Shown: one piece after another, positions 52,179-61,248 of the stretch
Layout: every line of letters starts with the position of its first letter
Position numbering within the stretch: the stretch's first letter is position 1
Source: Deferribacteres bacterium
GTDB taxonomy: Bacteria; Zhuqueibacterota; Zhuqueibacteria; Zhuqueibacterales; Geothermadaptataceae
Length of the DNA stretch: 64,000 nucleotides
Assembly (NCBI GenBank): GCA_020633675.1
Contig: JACKDE010000002.1
Coordinates: 620,001 to 684,000 of the forward strand
Reading direction: 5' to 3'
Notes under the pieces: generated by a model
The model's input: the letters and a program-made list of their open reading frames with translations, nothing else
Databases searched by the model: none
Told to the model about the DNA's origin: nothing
Position numbers and translations under genes: made by a program

Positions 52179-52542
52179 CGGAAACCACCCCTGCTCGCTT
52201 CATTTAATGGGCAAGAAACGATGCGCTTGCAGTCACATTTCACTTCAACGGCAAGCGTCCCTCCGCAGGCAAGGTCAAAATCGAAAATCAGCTTCGAAAA
52301 GTCAAGCAGAATTTTGCTTGCATCAAGCTGCCCACGTCTCGTTTGCATTGACAATGTGCAGAATATCTGCTATGCTGTTTCGTTGGCGAAAATGGTGGAC
52401 AAGGTATGCGGGTTGAGCACTGCATTTGCAAGAGATTTGGCATTTTTCTACGCTCAACACGGACGCTAGAAATTTTCAAGATATCAAGCGATTGGCCAAT
52501 GAAAAGGCCGCGTATTTTCCAATCCAAATAAGAGAGGGTGTC
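52179..52542. other. 364-bp divergent intergenic stretch
   Basis: It contains the candidate promoter at 52277-52305 for the zinc-finger gene and the leader of the S9 peptidase. A minus-strand 57-codon ORF (52175-52348) is possible but unsupported. Confidence 0.4.
52277..52305 (-). promoter_or_regulatory. candidate sigma-70 promoter of the zinc-finger gene
   Basis: Minus strand TTGACT (52300-52305), 17-base spacer, GATTTT (52277-52282). The -10 is poor; assigned mainly by resemblance to the other promoters here. Confidence 0.35.
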
Positions 52543-54582
52543 ATGAAAACCAATACGCAGGCAAAAGTGTTGTGGCTGGTGTTGTTGATGTGGCCGGTGG
52601 GCATGCTGGCGCAGGAGCAGGCGGACAAATGGACGCCGGAGTTCAGCATGAAATTCAAAAATGTCGGCGGCACGGCGATTTCGCCGGATGGCAGCCTGAT
52701 CGCCTACGTGGTGCGCGAACCACTGATGCAGGGCGAGAAATCCGAATATCTGAGTCACATCTGGCTGGCCAGCAGCGATGGCCAGCGCAATTTCCAGTTT
52801 ACTCAGGGCGATAAATCGTGCAGCAATCCGTCGTTCTCCCCGGATGGCGAGTGGCTGGCTTTCACTTCCGCGCGCGATGGCAAGAAAAACCAGGTTTGGC
52901 TGATGCGGGTCTACGGCGGCGAGGCCGTGCAGCTCACAAAAGCCAAAAACAGTGTCGGTGGCTATGCCTGGTCGCCGGATGGCAAGACCATCGCCTACAC
53001 CATGTCTGATCCGGAAACCAAGGATGAAGAGAAGGCCAAAAAAGAAAAGCGCGACGTGATTTTAGTGGATCAGAATTTCAAGTACAACCATCTCTACACC
53101 ATTACTGTGGCCAAGAATGACACAGGCGAGCACGATGGCAAGCGCCTGACCGCCGGCGAGTTTACCATTTCGAGTTTTGACTGGGCGCCGGATGGCAAGA
53201 CCATCGCTTTCAGCCATGCCCCGGATCCGCGCATCAACACCGCCTTCAGCACCTCCGACATCGCGACTGTGCCATCGGACAGCGGCGCGGTGACGCAGTT
53301 GGTCACCTGGCCCGGCGCGGACAACAGCCCGATTTACTCGCCGGATGGCAAATGGCTGGCTTTTATCTCAGACGGCGGCAGCCCGCAGGAAATCGGCCTC
53401 GGCGATGTCTACCTCATTTCGAGCGCAGGCGGTGAACCCAAAAAGCTCGCCGACACCCATGACCGCAGCGCCAGCCTGATCGGTTGGGATCAAAAAGGTG
53501 CGAATATTTATTACTCGGAATTCTATCGCACGACACGTCCGATCTTTGCCCTGCCTGCCAATGGTGGCGCTCCCAAAATGGTCGCCAACGCTGAGGGCCT
53601 GTTCGGCTCGCCTGCATTCAGCCAAAATGGTGAGCGCATGGCGTTCTCGTTCCAAAGCATCGACAAACCGGTGGAAATCTATACATCACCGATCTCGAAA
53701 ATGCAAATGCAGCAGATCAGCTCGGTCAACAGCGACATCGCCCTGCCGCCGATGGGCAAAACCGAGGTGCTGACCTGGAAATCACCAGACGGGCTCGAAA
53801 TCGAAGGCTTGCTGACCTATCCGGTCGGCTACGAAAAGGGCCGCACATACCCGCTGATTTTGAACGTGCACGGCGGTCCGGCTGGCGTGTACGCGCAAAA
53901 CTTCACCGGCGGTCCGTCGATTTACATGTTGCAGTATTTTGCTCAGCAGGGCTATGCGATTTTGCGCGGCAATCCGCGCGGCAGCACCGGCTACGGCAAG
54001 GATTTCCGTTTCGCCAATTTCAAAGATTGGGGCTACGGCGATTTTGAAGATATTATGAGTGGTGTCGACAAGGTGATCGACATGGGCGTGGCGCACCCGG
54101 ACAGTCTGTGCCTGATGGGTTGGAGCTACGGCGGCTACATGACATCGTTTGCAGTCACCAAAACCGAGCGCTTCAAAGCCGCCAGCATGGGCGCGGGCCT
54201 GCCCAATCTCATCAGCATGGTCACCACTACCGACATTCCAAATTATTTGGTGGCGCACATGGGCGACGAGTTTTGGAACGATTACGAAACCTACGAAAAG
54301 CACTCGGCGATGTATCGCATCAAAAATGTCACCACGCCGACGCAGGTGATTCACGGAGCCAACGATTTGCGTGTGCCGTTTACGCAGGGGCAGGAGTTCT
54401 ATGTCGCGCTCAAGCGCATGGGCGTGCCGACCGAGATGGTGGTCTATCCGCGCACCCCGCACGGCCCACGCGAGCCCAAATTCCTGATGGACGTTTCCGG
54501 CCGCATCATGACCTGGTTCGAAAAGCATCTCAATCGCACCAGGCCCGCCGCCCCCGAAGTGCCGGAGAAGACGATGGAGTGA
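52543..54582 (+). CDS. exported prolyl-oligopeptidase-family peptidase (S9C)
   Basis: 679 aa from ATG 52543 with a GAGAGGG SD; the longer frame upstream is not used. Signal peptide (about 1-22, ending MLAQ). A WD40/TolB-like propeller (about 30-390; repeated SPDGSLIAY, SPDGEWLAF, APDGKTIAFSH) gates the catalytic domain (about 420-670): nucleophile Ser in GWSYGGYMTS, Asp in HGANDLRVP, His in PRTPHGPREPK. It degrades short peptides in the periplasm. Single gene. Confidence 0.94.
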   Translation: MKTNTQAKVLWLVLLMWPVGMLAQEQADKWTPEFSMKFKNVGGTAISPDGSLIAYVVREPLMQGEKSEYLSHIWLASSDGQRNFQFTQGDKSCSNPSFSPDGEWLAFTSARDGKKNQVWLMRVYGGEAVQLTKAKNSVGGYAWSPDGKTIAYTMSDPETKDEEKAKKEKRDVILVDQNFKYNHLYTITVAKNDTGEHDGKRLTAGEFTISSFDWAPDGKTIAFSHAPDPRINTAFSTSDIATVPSDSGAVTQLVTWPGADNSPIYSPDGKWLAFISDGGSPQEIGLGDVYLISSAGGEPKKLADTHDRSASLIGWDQKGANIYYSEFYRTTRPIFALPANGGAPKMVANAEGLFGSPAFSQNGERMAFSFQSIDKPVEIYTSPISKMQMQQISSVNSDIALPPMGKTEVLTWKSPDGLEIEGLLTYPVGYEKGRTYPLILNVHGGPAGVYAQNFTGGPSIYMLQYFAQQGYAILRGNPRGSTGYGKDFRFANFKDWGYGDFEDIMSGVDKVIDMGVAHPDSLCLMGWSYGGYMTSFAVTKTERFKAASMGAGLPNLISMVTTTDIPNYLVAHMGDEFWNDYETYEKHSAMYRIKNVTTPTQVIHGANDLRVPFTQGQEFYVALKRMGVPTEMVVYPRTPHGPREPKFLMDVSGRIMTWFEKHLNRTRPAAPEVPEKTME

Positions 54583-54603
54583 TAAGAAAGCAAATCGTTT
54601 ATT

Positions 54604-54683
54604 TTAGCCACGAATTTTCACAAATGTACACGAATTATTCTAATCGATTCTTGTTCATGAGCATTTATGGGATTCGTGGCTAA
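54604..54683. repeat. 80-bp palindromic element, TTAGCCACGAAT ends
   Basis: TTAGCCACGAAT (54604-54615) is perfectly inverted to ATTCGTGGCTAA (54672-54683). The interior repeats CACGAATTATTC and related pieces. It matches the form of a widespread short palindromic intergenic element (MITE-like), sited just after the S9 peptidase. Confidence 0.65.
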
Positions 54684-54871
54684 CTATTTATTTCTATTCA
54701 AAAACTTAGACGAAAATAAAGGCGAGCACTGGAATGTCTCGCCGATGCTGGTTTCGAAGGTGGAATCGAAATTTGCAAACAAGGCGGGGAATATCATCGA
54801 TATTGAAAAGTGGAAAGAAATGTCCGCTCCGAGCAGACTTTGTCTTTTGGTCAATTGTTTTAGTTTACATT

Positions 54872-55108
54872 ATGAAAAAATCCCACCCTAAAGCACAGGG
54901 AAATCCGGACGAGATCGTTGCTGTAGCTCACTTCGACAACGAGCTGTCGGCGGAGATCGCACTTACCATTTTGGAGGCTCAGCGCATCGAAGCCTCGCTG
55001 GTGCGTGATGATCCGGCAGGCATGGGCCTGCACCGCGGCGCGCGCATCATGGTTTTCGTCCGCGACGCTGAAAAAGCTCGCACCGTGTTGCAGGCTGAGC
55101 ATGATTGA
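54872..55108 (+). CDS. DUF2007-type small protein
   Basis: 78 aa from ATG 54872; the longer frame upstream is not protein-like. A short basic start, then DEIVAVAHFDNELSAEIALT, ILEAQRIEASLVRDDPAG and VRDAEKARTVLQ, matching the DUF2007 putative signal-transducing domain, a ferredoxin-like fold. Its stop overlaps the AEC transporter start by 8 bases, so the two are coupled. Role unknown. Confidence 0.75.
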   Translation: MKKSHPKAQGNPDEIVAVAHFDNELSAEIALTILEAQRIEASLVRDDPAGMGLHRGARIMVFVRDAEKARTVLQAEHD

Positions 55109-56039
55109 TCCGCAAATCCCGCTCGCCATCGCGCCGATTTTTTTGTTGATCGTGCTCGGCTTCGGCCTGTGGCGCATCAGCTTCCCCAGTGGCGACTTCT
55201 GGCAATTCAATAACAAACTCGTCTATTTTGTGCTCCTGCCTGCTTTGCTGTTTGCAAAAATTTCAACCATCAATTTTTCGCAGGTCAGCTTTGTTTCCGA
55301 AACGGTAATGCTGTACAGCGGCTTCGGCTCGGCTGTGTTATTCGCGCTTTACCTGAGCAGGCAGCGCGGCTATGATGGACCGGCCACCAGCTCGATTTTA
55401 CAAGGCAGTTCGCGCCACAACTCTTTTCTCGCCCTGGCGATTGCGGAAAGGCTGCTCGGCAGCGCCGGGCTGGCGCAAGCTGCGCTTTATGCCGCCATGC
55501 TGATTCCGGTGACCAACATCGTAGTGGTGTCGCTGATGGTGGTGCTGGTGCAGAAGGCCGAACCGCGCGGTGTGGTAAGGGCCATTTTGCGCGATCTGGG
55601 CCGTAATCCTCTGCTGCTCGCGGTCATTCTCGGTTTGGTCACGAACAGCTTCGACATCACCCCCATTCCGGTTTTGAACGATATGGCAGATTTGCTCGGT
55701 AAAGCAGCGTTGCCGATGATGCTGGTCGGGGTTGGAGCAAGCATTCGCGTTCGACAATTGGGCGAGATTGGGTTGCCAGTTATCGCTTCAATTTTTGGCA
55801 AAATGGTGCTGTTTCCGCTGGTCATCGTTGTGGCCGCTACAGCACTTGGGGTTTCCGAGCTGGCGATGATGGTCGCTGTGGTCTATGGCGCCGTGCCGAC
55901 CGCTGTTTCGGGCTATGCGCTGGCGCAACAAATGGGGGGTGATACGCACCTGATGTCTTCGATGATTACTGTGCAAACGGCCTTATCTTTTTTCACCCTG
56001 CCGCTGACCATTTCGCTAGCGCAGTACTTTTGGGGATGA
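55101..56039 (+). CDS. AEC-family transporter
   Basis: 312 aa from ATG 55101, overlapping the DUF2007 stop. Ten hydrophobic segments in two sets of five. The first set includes LLPALLFAKISTINF and QGSSRHNSFLALAIAERLLG; the second has the MLVGVGASIRV stretch and AVPTAVSGYALAQQMGG, the broken helix of auxin-efflux-carrier proteins. Bacterial members move malonate, malate or other organic anions; substrate open. Confidence 0.9.
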   Translation: MIDPQIPLAIAPIFLLIVLGFGLWRISFPSGDFWQFNNKLVYFVLLPALLFAKISTINFSQVSFVSETVMLYSGFGSAVLFALYLSRQRGYDGPATSSILQGSSRHNSFLALAIAERLLGSAGLAQAALYAAMLIPVTNIVVVSLMVVLVQKAEPRGVVRAILRDLGRNPLLLAVILGLVTNSFDITPIPVLNDMADLLGKAALPMMLVGVGASIRVRQLGEIGLPVIASIFGKMVLFPLVIVVAATALGVSELAMMVAVVYGAVPTAVSGYALAQQMGGDTHLMSSMITVQTALSFFTLPLTISLAQYFWG

Positions 56040-56056
56040 GGTGATGGAGTCGATGA

Positions 56057-56176
56057 TTGGGCTCGGGATTGTTGCAGCAGGGCGAGCGCGTGTTCGCGGT
56101 TGCGGGCGGCAGCCACGTGGTGAAGCCGGAGCCAGTCATCTGCGCAGGGATGGGACTCACGCCGCCGGAGGAGTAA
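56057..56176 (+). CDS. possible 39-aa ORF or gene remnant
   Basis: TTG at 56057 with a GGAG SD 7 bases upstream, stop TAA at 56174-56176, wedged between the AEC transporter and the regulator. Codons are strongly GC-ending, unlike random frames. The product (LLQQGERVFAVAGGSHVVKP in its centre, ending TPPEE) looks like protein but is too short to place. It may be the remains of a larger gene. Confidence 0.3.
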   Translation: MGSGLLQQGERVFAVAGGSHVVKPEPVICAGMGLTPPEE

Positions 56177-56182
56177 AACTTT

Positions 56183-57544
56183 TTATTTCACACCGTATTT
56201 TTTCAGTTTGTAGCGCAGGTGTCGTTCGCTCATACCCAAAAGTTCCGCTGCTCGCGTCTGCACGCCTGCTGTTTGCTGCAGCGCCTTCCTGATGAGCATT
56301 TGTTCGAACGCTTCCACCCGCTCAGTGAATGTCCCTTGCGAAAAATCGCCAGCCACTTCGGCCTCAGCCCTGGGCTCACGAACATGGATTGGAAAATCAT
56401 CAACGGTGAGCACTTCTGCGCGCGACAGCACCACTGCCTGTTGCACAATGTTTTCCAGCTCGCGCACATTGCCGGGGTATCGATATTTAATTAACAAATC
56501 GATCGCCTCACGCGAAATGCCGCTGATTTTTTTACCATTTTCTTCTGCAAAGCGGTTTACAAAACGGTCGATAAGCGGCGGGATGTCTTCACGGCGCTCG
56601 CGTAGGGGCGGAATGCGGATCGTGACGACATTGAGCCGATAGTAGAGATCATCACGGAACGTGCCGTCATTTGTCATCGCTTCCAGGTCGCGATTGGTAG
56701 CAGCGACCAGCCGAATGTCAGCGTGGATGGTCTCCGAACCGCCGATGCGTTCGAAGGTTTTTTCCTGAAGCACCCGCAGCAACTTGACCTGCACGGCAGG
56801 CGGAATTTCACCGATTTCATCGATGAAAAGCGTGCCGCCTTCGGCCAGCTCGAAGCGGCCTTTGCGCTGGCGATCCGCGCCAGTGAATGCGCCCTTTTCA
56901 TGCCCGAACAGTTCGCTTTCAAGCAAATTTTCCGGCAGTGCTGCACAATTAACCGCAACGAATGGCTTGTCCTTGCGTGGGCTGGCGAAGTGAATCGCCC
57001 GCGCAACCAGCTCCTTGCCGGTGCCGGTATCGCCCATAATCAATACGGACGCCTGGCTCGGTGCAACCCGGCCGGCCAAATTGAGTACCTGCTCCATCGC
57101 TGATGATTGCGAGATGATACTTTCGAAACGAAAGCGATGTTCGAGCTGATCGCGCAGCTGCCTGTTTTCCTGAATGAGTTGCCTGCGCTCCGTGGCTTTG
57201 CGGATAATGAGCAAAAGTTCCTGCAAGTCGATGGGTTTGGTGAGATAATCGAACGCACCGAGCTTCATGGCTTCCGTGGCTGATTCTATGCTGCCGAATG
57301 CGGTCATCAGCACAACGTCGATTTCCGGGCTGATTTTTTTGAGCTCACTCAGCAACTCAACACCGGTCATCCCCGGCATTTTGTAATCCGTCAACACAAT
57401 ATCGATGACGTTTTCTTTGGCGAGTTGAATGGCCCTGGCTGGCTGATTCGCCTGCAATACATGATATTTTTGTTTGATGAGAAAACCAGCCAGACTCTCC
57501 AGTTGGGCCGGCTCATCATCAACAACCAAAATGGTGAATTTCAT
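56183..57544 (-). CDS. NtrC-family response regulator (canonical GAFTGA)
   Basis: 453 aa from ATG 57544; a GTG at 57565 overlapping the kinase stop (GTGA) is an alternative. Receiver: [10 protein letters not shown], phospho-Asp in [10 protein letters not shown] (about 53), Lys in LTKPI. AAA+: Walker [11 protein letters not shown], loop [17 protein letters not shown]. Fis-type [23 protein letters not shown]. Activated by the kinase directly upstream, it should drive sigma-54 promoters, possibly for the barrel-cytochrome genes or the calcium-repeat gene. Confidence 0.94.
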   Translation of the reverse strand: MKFTILVVDDEPAQLESLAGFLIKQKYHVLQANQPARAIQLAKENVIDIVLTDYKMPGMTGVELLSELKKISPEIDVVLMTAFGSIESATEAMKLGAFDYLTKPIDLQELLLIIRKATERRQLIQENRQLRDQLEHRFRFESIISQSSAMEQVLNLAGRVAPSQASVLIMGDTGTGKELVARAIHFASPRKDKPFVAVNCAALPENLLESELFGHEKGAFTGADRQRKGRFELAEGGTLFIDEIGEIPPAVQVKLLRVLQEKTFERIGGSETIHADIRLVAATNRDLEAMTNDGTFRDDLYYRLNVVTIRIPPLRERREDIPPLIDRFVNRFAEENGKKISGISREAIDLLIKYRYPGNVRELENIVQQAVVLSRAEVLTVDDFPIHVREPRAEAEVAGDFSQGTFTERVEAFEQMLIRKALQQTAGVQTRAAELLGMSERHLRYKLKKYGVK

Positions 57545-57561
57545 GATTTTTCCATGGTTTG

Positions 57562-59610
57562 TCACACATTCGTAAAGGGTAAAACGATCCTGAAGATGCT
57601 ACCCTGGCCGATTTCGCTTTCTACTTCGATCACACCGCCATGTGCCTGGACGATTTGATTGGCAATGCTCAGTCCCATGCCGGTGCCATCATCTTTGGTG
57701 GTATAGTATAGATCGAAAATTTTCGACAGCTCATCTTCCGCTATGCCGCTGCCGAAATCCTGGATTTCGAGCACGACATATGCGCCCTGCTCATAGCTGG
57801 AAAACTCGATCCGGCCGTTCGGGTTGGAGGCATCCGCCGCATTGCGGATCAGGTTGAGCAGCACCTGGGTCATCTGATCGGTGTCGATGTTGATGTGTGC
57901 GTCCGGCGCGGACTTGATCTCGATCTGAATGGATTTGGCTGCTGCTTCGCTCTGCAAAATCGTGGCGCTTCGTTGCAGGAAATCGTTTAGCTTGATGGCA
58001 GTTGCATTTAATTTGGGAGGGCGTGCAAATTTCAAAAAGCGCTGGATGATTTCGTTTACGCGACGCACTTCGGATACGATGGTCTTGACGAGTTTGCGAT
58101 ATTCGGGCTCGTCCTCTTTTGGATTGAATTCCAGGTCAAGTCTCTGGCCGAGCACACCGATGGCGTTGAGCGGATTGCGAATTTCGTGTGCCACACCGGA
58201 TGCGAGTTTGCCCATGGCGCTGAGTTTTTCCCTTCGCTGCACCACTTTTTCCAACGCCTTGCGCGCCGTCAAATCGCGCAGGACGATGACCGCACCATTC
58301 ATCTGGCCATTTTCGTCATACAATAAGCTGCTTTTTGCCGCCAGATAAAGTTTTTTGCCGGAAACCTCGCAAGGAAATTCATCATCTTGAAATGCAACAT
58401 CGCGCTTCCGCAGAACGCGCAGCAGAAAATCCGAACATTCGGGAAGATATTTTGCCGCTGCTTGCCCTTTTAGTGCTGCACTGGGCAAATTGAACAGGCG
58501 CACTGCCGCATCGTTGAGCAAGGTGATGCGCCCTGCGGTATCCACCGCGATCACGGCATCGGCCATACTTTCGAGGATGGCCCCGGTGAATTTTTGTTCG
58601 CGTAGAAATGCCTTGGTCATCGCCGTTTCATTGCGGCGTGCGATAAACAAGTTTAAAAAGATGAGCGCACCAATAACCAGCAGCCCGGTCAGGATAAAAA
58701 AACGCTGACGAATCCGCGCCAGAACGACATCGAGATGATCTGCCCACAAGCCGATCCGCAGCAATCCGACTTTGGTATTTTGAAAGGTAAATGACCTGAC
58801 GGCTTCGAAAACCTGTACTTCGTCAAATGGAATCAGTCGGGTTGAAACCTGTTCACTATCAAGTGCTGCGACCAGGAAGGGGTCGGTCTGGATGGAATCC
58901 AGTTCGGTAATGTTTTCGGTAGCGGAGATGATTGCACTTGTGTCCTGCCAGACAATGTAGGCGATGCCTGTCGCATCCTTGCCGATATGCTGTATCAGTT
59001 GGCCGACACCAATTTTGCGGCGCAAGTCGACCAACTCCTCGGCAGCAATATTCGCGACAATGGCGCCACCTCGCGAGCGCCTGATCGCTACCGCAAACCG
59101 CATCCCTTGTTCGAATCGGCTGCGCTTGAAGCCTACCACCAAAGAGTCGGCCCCGCCAACAAGAATCGGCTGCAGTTCATCCTGTGGATCGTAAAGCGGC
59201 TCGATGCCTTCATGCACTTCGTCGTGGCTGCTCGCAACCTTCACGCCATTTTTGTTGAATATGTTGATGCGGTAGAGCTGGTTCTGTTTGGAAATTTCGT
59301 TCAGCTCAGGCTGGGTGAGCGGCTGACGCACATCCAGCTGATCGAGCAGTCGCAGGTTGTTCATCAGTCGTTGCGCCAGCTGATCCTTGATTTCATTGTA
59401 GGCAAGAATGGCGTTTTCCGCGCCGAGGGAAAGGGATTCGATGAGCACGGTTGCTTCTTCATGCATGAGGTGTTCGACTTCCCGTTTCTGCCGGCTCAAT
59501 TCATAAAATGCCGTTCCAAACAGCACAAGCAACAAAATAACCGAGAGCACGAGAAGCACTTGGGGTGGCAAAATCAGCATGCGCCATTTGCTGGTTTTGG
59601 CTTTTTTCAC
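57562..59610 (-). CDS. sensor histidine kinase with large periplasmic domain
   Basis: 682 aa from GTG 59610; the GTG shares bases with the cytochrome stop (GTGA, 4-bp overlap). TM1 (about 14-34), periplasmic sensor domain (about 35-300), TM2 (about 307-327), PAS (about 345-455; ESMADAVIAVDTAGRITLLN), HisKA with His in ASGVAHEIRNPLNAIG (about 478), ATPase boxes LLNLIRNAADASNP, QDFGSGIAEDEL and GTGMGLSIANQI. Coupling to a multihaem cytochrome suggests it senses a redox or respiratory cue outside the membrane (inference). Confidence 0.93.
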   Translation of the reverse strand: MKKAKTSKWRMLILPPQVLLVLSVILLLVLFGTAFYELSRQKREVEHLMHEEATVLIESLSLGAENAILAYNEIKDQLAQRLMNNLRLLDQLDVRQPLTQPELNEISKQNQLYRINIFNKNGVKVASSHDEVHEGIEPLYDPQDELQPILVGGADSLVVGFKRSRFEQGMRFAVAIRRSRGGAIVANIAAEELVDLRRKIGVGQLIQHIGKDATGIAYIVWQDTSAIISATENITELDSIQTDPFLVAALDSEQVSTRLIPFDEVQVFEAVRSFTFQNTKVGLLRIGLWADHLDVVLARIRQRFFILTGLLVIGALIFLNLFIARRNETAMTKAFLREQKFTGAILESMADAVIAVDTAGRITLLNDAAVRLFNLPSAALKGQAAAKYLPECSDFLLRVLRKRDVAFQDDEFPCEVSGKKLYLAAKSSLLYDENGQMNGAVIVLRDLTARKALEKVVQRREKLSAMGKLASGVAHEIRNPLNAIGVLGQRLDLEFNPKEDEPEYRKLVKTIVSEVRRVNEIIQRFLKFARPPKLNATAIKLNDFLQRSATILQSEAAAKSIQIEIKSAPDAHINIDTDQMTQVLLNLIRNAADASNPNGRIEFSSYEQGAYVVLEIQDFGSGIAEDELSKIFDLYYTTKDDGTGMGLSIANQIVQAHGGVIEVESEIGQGSIFRIVLPFTNV

Positions 59611-61223
59611 AGCGTCCCCGCCATGTGTGCGATCACTTCAGGCGCCTTCGACGCACCGTGGAAGTATTTCGAAAAACGAGCCACCGCCGGCGTATCGTGC
59701 ATCAAAAGATCATCGACAAATGCCGGCTTGGCTGTTTGGTAGAGCAACTCGACCATAAATTTTAAATTTTTTGTGGTGGCAGGCACGGCAATTTGATACG
59801 TCACCAAATCTCTGCCGGTGCCTTCGTTTTTATCGTCGCGGTTAAAATTGGCATCGCCTGCTGCTGCGCCATGAATCGCAACGTCGGCAATGCGCTTGGC
59901 CGTACTGACAAATCCACGCGGCGGCAAACGGTTATCCTTTTTATACTTTGCGGCGCGCAAGAGCGTAAAGGTAAGCTCATCGTTGACGTCGGTCATCACA
60001 GTCTCGTAGATTTGTGCCTGATTCTCGCTCGAAATAAAGTCGTAATGAGGCTCGAAAATGGAAGTTAGATTTTGAATGCGACCATTTTGATCGAATGCAC
60101 CGGATTCAAAAATTTTTTCTCCGTTGTCATTTTGCACCAAAACGTGCAGCCAGGCGCGGCGGCCCGGAAAGCCGGTCGGGAATTTGTGGCCGGTGCGATT
60201 TGCGATTTCCACTTCCAGAAGGAGTTGTCCGCCCTTGCGCGAAGGCTGAACATTGAGCGATGCGGTTTTTTCTCGCAGCTGCATGCGGGTCTGAGCAATG
60301 GTCTTGTCGAACTGGGCGGCTGTGGCAGTTGCGCCGATCTCGGCTGCATTGTCTCGAATAATTTGCAGCATGAAGGCATTGCCCCCCACGAATTGGTGCC
60401 GCCAAAAAGGCGATTGCGTGCCAATCCATGGCGGCATACTGGAAATTTTCACGGCCTCATCGATGCGCGGCATGTGGCAATCCTGACAATGAATTTCTTT
60501 TTGTGAAAAAATGCTGTTTTGCCATTCCAGATACGGCGTTTGTTCCGGAAACATACCTGCGATTTCACCCTCATCGTCGACGAAAGGTGTGAAAAGCGTG
60601 TGGCAGGTAGCGCAGAGCTCGGATTTATGGATGTGCTCGCCATATTGTGGTGTATAGCCGGTGTGATGCATCATTGGCATCGGCACAACATCCTGGTACG
60701 GGCCAAAAATCTGCCGGGTATCTTCGATTTGATACTTACCGGAAAAACTGGCATCGGTACCCAGGTTTTCCGGTTGAATTTGATGGCACGCCGTGCAGCT
60801 CACGCCATCCATCGCCAATGCGTTCGTGCGCATGGCTTCAATCGAGTAGCCGGAAGCGCCATCGTGGACAGCCTGAGTGCGGCCCATTGGCGCGTGGCAG
60901 GTGGTGCACTTGTCCTCTATCAGAGCCTTCAGCGCAGGGTTTTCCATGACTTCGCTTTCAACCTTGGCCTGCCATAAAGGATCCCTGGCGGAGTTGCCCA
61001 TCATGGTTGCGCGCCAATCGGTTGAAATCGAGAGATCAATGCCCTTGCTGTCTGTTAATGCAACGCCATTTGAAGTATGACAAAATGCACAATTACCGGA
61101 GCCACTGAACAGCATCGATGTTTCAGTGGGGAGTGCTTCCGTTTGCGAGAATGCCATTGCTGGCACTATCGTCATGATGAGAGATAGACAGGTCGCAAGA
61201 TAGAATTTTTGATTTGGTTTCAT
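59607..61223 (-). CDS. exported five-haem cytochrome c
   Basis: 538 aa from ATG 61223; a second ATG six codons earlier is possible. Signal peptide (about 1-26, ending AFSQ). Five CxxCH sites in the first 240 residues: CAFCH, CTTCH, CTACH, CATCH and CQDCH; spare His in PMMHHTGY, YGEHIH and WRHQFV can be distal ligands. The C-terminal half (about 280-530) is beta-rich (LLLEVEIANRTGHKFPTGFP) like the sandwich seen in some multihaem cytochromes. It is periplasmic or outer-surface electron transfer protein. Directly follows the barrel gene (25 bases). Confidence 0.92.
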   Translation of the reverse strand: MKPNQKFYLATCLSLIMTIVPAMAFSQTEALPTETSMLFSGSGNCAFCHTSNGVALTDSKGIDLSISTDWRATMMGNSARDPLWQAKVESEVMENPALKALIEDKCTTCHAPMGRTQAVHDGASGYSIEAMRTNALAMDGVSCTACHQIQPENLGTDASFSGKYQIEDTRQIFGPYQDVVPMPMMHHTGYTPQYGEHIHKSELCATCHTLFTPFVDDEGEIAGMFPEQTPYLEWQNSIFSQKEIHCQDCHMPRIDEAVKISSMPPWIGTQSPFWRHQFVGGNAFMLQIIRDNAAEIGATATAAQFDKTIAQTRMQLREKTASLNVQPSRKGGQLLLEVEIANRTGHKFPTGFPGRRAWLHVLVQNDNGEKIFESGAFDQNGRIQNLTSIFEPHYDFISSENQAQIYETVMTDVNDELTFTLLRAAKYKKDNRLPPRGFVSTAKRIADVAIHGAAAGDANFNRDDKNEGTGRDLVTYQIAVPATTKNLKFMVELLYQTAKPAFVDDLLMHDTPAVARFSKYFHGASKAPEVIAHMAGTL

Positions 61224-61248
61224 GAGCCAGTTTCCATCCATCGTTCAA

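Noticed and set aside
52175..52348. 57-codon ORF before the YgiT-type gene as a toxin gene
   Set aside because: ATGA overlap is suggestive, but it has no SD, no DUF4258/MqsR motif, and it overlaps the likely promoter. Kept only as a finding to test.
53782..54528. 248-codon minus-strand frame
   Set aside because: His-rich shadow of the S9 peptidase catalytic domain.
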